64,000 nt of DNA from Halorubrum laminariae (GTDB lineage Archaea; Halobacteriota; Halobacteria; Halobacteriales; Haloferacaceae): contig NZ_JANHDL010000008.1 of NCBI RefSeq assembly GCF_024494655.1, positions 1 through 64,000 on the forward strand, written 5' to 3'. Under the pieces are notes generated by a model, which was given only the letters and a program-made list of their open reading frames with translations, searched no databases and had not been told where the DNA came from. The first letter of the stretch is position 1. Every line of letters starts with the position of its first letter. Made by a program: the position numbers and the translations under genes. Below, one piece after another: positions 61,413-64,000 of the stretch.

Positions 61413-62234
61413 ATGGAAGCCCTCCCGAAGTCACGGTTGCTCCGGTTCGTTGAGCAGGCGTATCACTTGGCTCGACGAGCTGTTGCTCGCTACTCCTCAA
61501 AGTTCTCGAAACGACGGTACACACTTCATCAACACATCGTCCTCCTCTGTCTCAAGGTTCGGAAGAATACGACGTATCGAACGCTTCTTGACGAACTTAT
61601 CGAGATGCCCCGGATTCGGAGTGCCATTGATCTGACGGAACTCCCCTCACCTTCGACGTTGTGTAAGGCGTTCAAGCGACTCGACATGGCTGTTTGGCGG
61701 GTTCTTCTCAACCTCTCAGTCACGCTTCTCCCGACCAATGGTGTCGTTGGGATTGATGCCTCCGGTTTCGACCGGAGTCACGCCTCGAAACACTATACAA
61801 AGCGAACGGAGATGACGATTCAGCAGTTGAAAGTCACGCTCCTCGTAGACACAAGGTCGAACGCAATCATTGACTTACACGTGACGACGACACGAAAACA
61901 CGACTCACAGATCGCACCGTCGCTCATCAAGCGGAACTACGGTGACGTAGAGATTCTCCTCGGTGACAAGGGATACGACGATCAGAAGATTCGTGTCTTA
62001 GCTCACGAGGAGGGTGTTCGCCCGCTCATCAAGCACCGCGAGTTTTCGTCGCTACACAAGGCGTGGAACGCTCGGTTGGACGCTAACCTCTATGGTCAAC
62101 GGAGTCAGAACGAGACAGTAAACTCCCGCCTCAAGCGCAAATACGGTGCATTCGTCCGCTCACGCTACTGGTGGAAACAGTTCCGTGAACTCGCTATTGG
62201 CTGTCTCACACATAACATCGACAAGACACTCTGA
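61413..62234 (+). CDS. IS5-family transposase of the outer element
   Basis: A 273-residue DDE transposase, related to but clearly distinct from the 278-aa transposase of the inner IS. Both share the LPSPSTLCKAFKRLDMAVWR region, a GIDASGFDRSHASKHYTKRT first-Asp segment, LLGDKGYDDQKIRVLAHEEG, and a late NETVNSRLKRKYG with the catalytic Glu. Apparently complete. Its loss of an intact right end in cis makes this copy immobile unless the inner IS leaves precisely. Confidence 0.9.
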   Translation: MEALPKSRLLRFVEQAYHLARRAVARYSSKFSKRRYTLHQHIVLLCLKVRKNTTYRTLLDELIEMPRIRSAIDLTELPSPSTLCKAFKRLDMAVWRVLLNLSVTLLPTNGVVGIDASGFDRSHASKHYTKRTEMTIQQLKVTLLVDTRSNAIIDLHVTTTRKHDSQIAPSLIKRNYGDVEILLGDKGYDDQKIRVLAHEEGVRPLIKHREFSSLHKAWNARLDANLYGQRSQNETVNSRLKRKYGAFVRSRYWWKQFRELAIGCLTHNIDKTL

Positions 62235-62309
62235 GCGTTAGATACCGGTAGTACACTTATCGCGCTGTACAAGCCAATTATATAATGGATGGGGAGCATA
62301 GTATTCGAC

Positions 62310-62561
62310 ATGGGCGACTCCGACAACCTCCCCGAAGCCGAAATTCGGCGCGCTGTGCGAGAAGAGATGTCAAGAGCGGGGCGGTCAGTTCTCTCAACTG
62401 TCTTTTGGACGATACTAGCAGCATTCACGGTTCTCGTTGGCCTTCAAGCGGTTCAAATGGCATTCTACACAACTGGCTTGGCTGCTGTGGCCTTTATTGC
62501 GGTTGGTATACTCGTTACGGGCGCTAGCATCTATCTCCTTTATCTCCTTCACTGGGCCTAG
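62310..62561 (+). CDS. Passenger gene: small membrane protein (83 aa)
   Basis: ATG 62310 (MGDSDNLPEAEIRRAVREEM) gives an acidic head then two transmembrane helices (about residues 29-50 and 53-75, rich in Val, Leu, Ala). It lies 75 bp after the transposase stop and inside the outer IS ends, so it travels with the element. No transposition role is known for such proteins. It may be cargo, or a membrane toxin or immunity-like factor; inference. An in-frame start at 62289 is possible. Confidence 0.6.
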   Translation: MGDSDNLPEAEIRRAVREEMSRAGRSVLSTVFWTILAAFTVLVGLQAVQMAFYTTGLAAVAFIAVGILVTGASIYLLYLLHWA

Positions 62562-62658
62562 CAACGTGATGATACGATTGTAGAATTGAATCGACCATCC
62601 GCAGTCCTATCTAACGGCAGATTCATCCGGGGAGCTATCAAAACAATAGGGTTTCAAC

Positions 62659-63598
62659 GGCCGTGTTGAATCGCTGTAAGGCGGAGAGATTCACTGTTTG
62701 ACGAAGCGTTTGATGTTATAGACGACACACATCAGCGCGATTTCGCGGAACTCACGGAACCATGACCGCGCTCGCACGGCGAAGCCGAGCGAGCGCTTCA
62801 CAGCCGAGTTCACAGTTTCGGTCATAGAGCGCTGATTGTAGCGAGTATCGTCGATTCTGGCGTTGTGTGCGTGGTCGTACGGTGCGAAGATGCGGTGCTT
62901 GATCAGCGGTCTGATCCCGAGATCGCGTAATCCTTCGCGGAGCGATTGCTTGTCGTAGCCTTTATCGGCCGCGAGAGACCGCAAATCGCCCGCATTGCGG
63001 CGGGCGATCTGCTCAGCAAGATCGGCGTCACTTCCTTCCCGGTTCGTTGAGCAGTGAACGTCAAGGACGGCTTGAGACGCTGTATCGACGAGTTTCGTGA
63101 CTTTCAACTTCTGAACGCGGTAGCTGATTCGCTGGCAGTAGTGGCGGCTGGCTGGTGAGCGGTCGTAGAACGTGGCGTCGATCGCGGCGTGTTCAGAGAG
63201 ATCGTGCAGCTGCGCCGACTGGCGCAGCAGCACTCGACAGACGCTCATGCTGATCCGGTCGAACGCCTTACACAACGTGGACGGCGCGGGGAGATCGGCC
63301 GCGTCAAGGCCGATCTCCCCGATTATTTGTGGCATCTCTTTGAGCAGGTCGATCGTCATGCGGTACGACGTATCGAGGTAAATTCGCAGACAGTGGAGGG
63401 AAACGAGTGCGTAGTCGGCGAATCCGCCGCCGCCGTCCGGGGCGGCGGATTCGCCTCCATCGCCAGTAACTCTTTGAGCAACCGGTACAACCTCCCCGAT
63501 GAAGCGGGAGATTTGCGTCATGGTCAACGGAACTCTCCCGCTTCAACTCCTTTGATTTAGCGGCCTACCTCTCTGCCGTATGGCGATTCAACACAGCC
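62659..63598 (-). mobile_element. IS5-family insertion sequence, copy 2 (940 bp), nested
   Basis: Ends GGCCGTGTTGAATCGC and the complement of GGCTGTGTTGAATCGC, same length and gene as the copy at 3294-4233. A perfect 8-bp duplication GTTTCAAC flanks it (62651-62658 and 63599-63606). It sits inside the right terminal repeat of the outer element. One base change in its left repeat distinguishes it from copy 1. Confidence 0.95.
62691..63527 (-). CDS. IS5-family transposase (second copy)
   Basis: A 278-residue protein almost identical to the product at 3326-4162. Small differences are visible, for example TRYNQRS versus NSYNQRS, LRDLG versus LHKLG, and the last residues VKQ versus VTP. Same catalytic segments, so apparently active. 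The high identity of two copies indicates recent transposition within this replicon or genome. Confidence 0.93.
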   Translation of the reverse strand: MTMTQISRFIGEVVPVAQRVTGDGGESAAPDGGGGFADYALVSLHCLRIYLDTSYRMTIDLLKEMPQIIGEIGLDAADLPAPSTLCKAFDRISMSVCRVLLRQSAQLHDLSEHAAIDATFYDRSPASRHYCQRISYRVQKLKVTKLVDTASQAVLDVHCSTNREGSDADLAEQIARRNAGDLRSLAADKGYDKQSLREGLRDLGIRPLIKHRIFAPYDHAHNARIDDTRYNQRSMTETVNSAVKRSLGFAVRARSWFREFREIALMCVVYNIKRFVKQ

Positions 63599-63612
63599 GT
63601 TTCAACAGAGCC

Positions 63613-63734
63613 GCTATACCCATTATACACGCTCCTTGGCCCACCAAGTCAGAACACATCCTTGTTCTCAGTCTTTGTCAACCGTTCTCAATATGAACCG
63701 AAAAGGTAGTGCTAACAGACAACCACGAAAAGGA
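63613..63734. other. Spacer between the nested IS and the recombinase gene
   Basis: Target duplication GCTATACC (63613-63620), then sequence with no gene. Confidence 0.5.
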
Positions 63735-63741
63735 TGTATAT

Positions 63742-63750
63742 TTTATATAC
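63742..63750 (+). promoter_or_regulatory. TATA box of the recombinase gene
   Basis: TTTTATATA lies 24 bp before GTG 63774, the expected distance for a leaderless haloarchaeal gene. Confidence 0.55.
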
Positions 63751-63773
63751 TAATCCGGCCGAAACGGAAAGTG

Positions 63774-64000
63774 TGACCCACGTCGCGTTGTATGCCCGCG
63801 TCTCGACCGACCGGCAAGACCATGAGCGACAGATCCGCGAACTCGAGGAGTTTGTCGGCGAAGAGTATCCTGACGCAAGCGTCGAACGGTTCGCCGATAT
63901 TATTTCGGGGACTGATAACGAGGGGGGCGTAGAGTACCACCGGCTTCGCGAAGCGATCGCTGATGAGGAAGTCGACGTTGTTGTTGTTCACGAGCTGTCT
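63774..64000 (+). CDS. Serine recombinase (resolvase/invertase), 3' part outside the window
   Basis: From GTG 63774: VTHVALYARVSTDRQDHERQ, then IRELEEFVGEEYPDASVERF and later DEEVDVVVVHELS at the edge. The catalytic Ser lies in YARVSTDRQ, and the following Arg and the strand D-V-V-V-V-H fit the resolvase N-terminal domain. It probably acts in site-specific recombination or IS607-type transposition. ATG 63735 is in frame but would lie ahead of the TATA box, so GTG is preferred. Incomplete at the right edge. Confidence 0.88.

Larger units (their letters stand above)
61361..63612 (+). mobile_element. IS5-family element with passenger gene, interrupted by a second IS
   Basis: Left end GGCTCTGTTGAAACCCT at 61361. 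The right end is the same sequence in inverse but split in two, at 62649-62658 and 63607-63612, by the IS at 62659-63598 and its duplicated 8-mer. Target duplications GCTATACC flank the whole unit (61353-61360 and 63613-63620). Without the inner IS the element would be 1304 bp. It carries a transposase gene and an extra small membrane-protein gene, so it is a passenger-bearing IS. Confidence 0.9.

Overview
The window comes from a halophilic archaeon (class Halobacteria). This follows from the acidic proteomes, two Orc1/Cdc6 initiators with ORB-type origin repeats, haloarchaeal small zinc-finger, TRAM and HVO_A0114-like proteins, ISH-type insertion sequences, leaderless GTG/ATG starts behind TATA boxes, and general archaeal transcription-factor homologues. 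Two different Orc/origin modules lie about 9 kb apart. Together with many IS copies, broken genes and a run of restriction and defence-like genes, this points to a megaplasmid or an integrated plasmid/genomic island rather than core chromosome.

Layout. 1-4.7 kb: end of an ISH8-like element, an IclR regulator, small membrane and hypothetical genes, an IS5-family copy that has cut a histidine kinase and a membrane gene, and an IS remnant. 5.0-7.4 kb: cydAB cytochrome bd quinol oxidase. 8-9.2 kb: small hypotheticals between solitary IS ends. 9.5-11.3 kb: first Orc1/Cdc6 and an origin with five inverted 24-bp ORB-like repeats. 11.5-18.3 kb: plasmid-type genes (decayed P-loop ATPase, PIN-like nuclease, winged-helix regulator, zinc microproteins, TRAM proteins, DUF6788). 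18.7-22.4 kb: second Orc1/Cdc6 and a second origin with a different repeat family and an AT-rich unwinding region, split by a dead IS630 element and bracketed by two copies of a TTAACCAACA inverted repeat.

22.5-61.3 kb is a defence-like island. It contains a decayed PD-(D/E)XK nuclease; an AAA/DUF4143-type ATPase; a vWA protein with OB-like and zinc-ribbon parts plus a partner; an SF1 (Upf1/Dna2-like) helicase preceded by about ten C2H2/C2HC zinc fingers; an MBL-fold protein; and a three-gene cluster of a 711-aa unknown and two BrxD/DUF2791-like P-loop ATPases, the second carrying a zinc ribbon and an RNA-polymerase RpoH/Rpb5-like domain. Next come a two-gene unknown + PD-(D/E)XK pair, a Schlafen/AlbA_2-type protein, and a tightly coupled operon of AbrB-like protein, type IIG restriction-methyltransferase, SNF2-type helicase and a TATA-binding-protein paralogue, followed by a calcineurin-like phosphoesterase and a DUF262/HNH (GmrSD-like) nuclease.

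61.4-63.6 kb is a nested transposon: an IS5-family element with a passenger membrane-protein gene, whose right terminal repeat is itself interrupted by a second copy of the IS5 element seen at 3.3 kb. Both insertions keep perfect 8-bp target duplications. The window ends inside a serine recombinase gene.

The most novel-looking content is the MBL / 711-aa / twin-ATPase cluster with the Rpb5-like fusion, the TBP paralogue inside a restriction operon, and the zinc-finger-array helicase. Roles of unrecognised proteins are inferred only from motifs and neighbours; no database search was possible.
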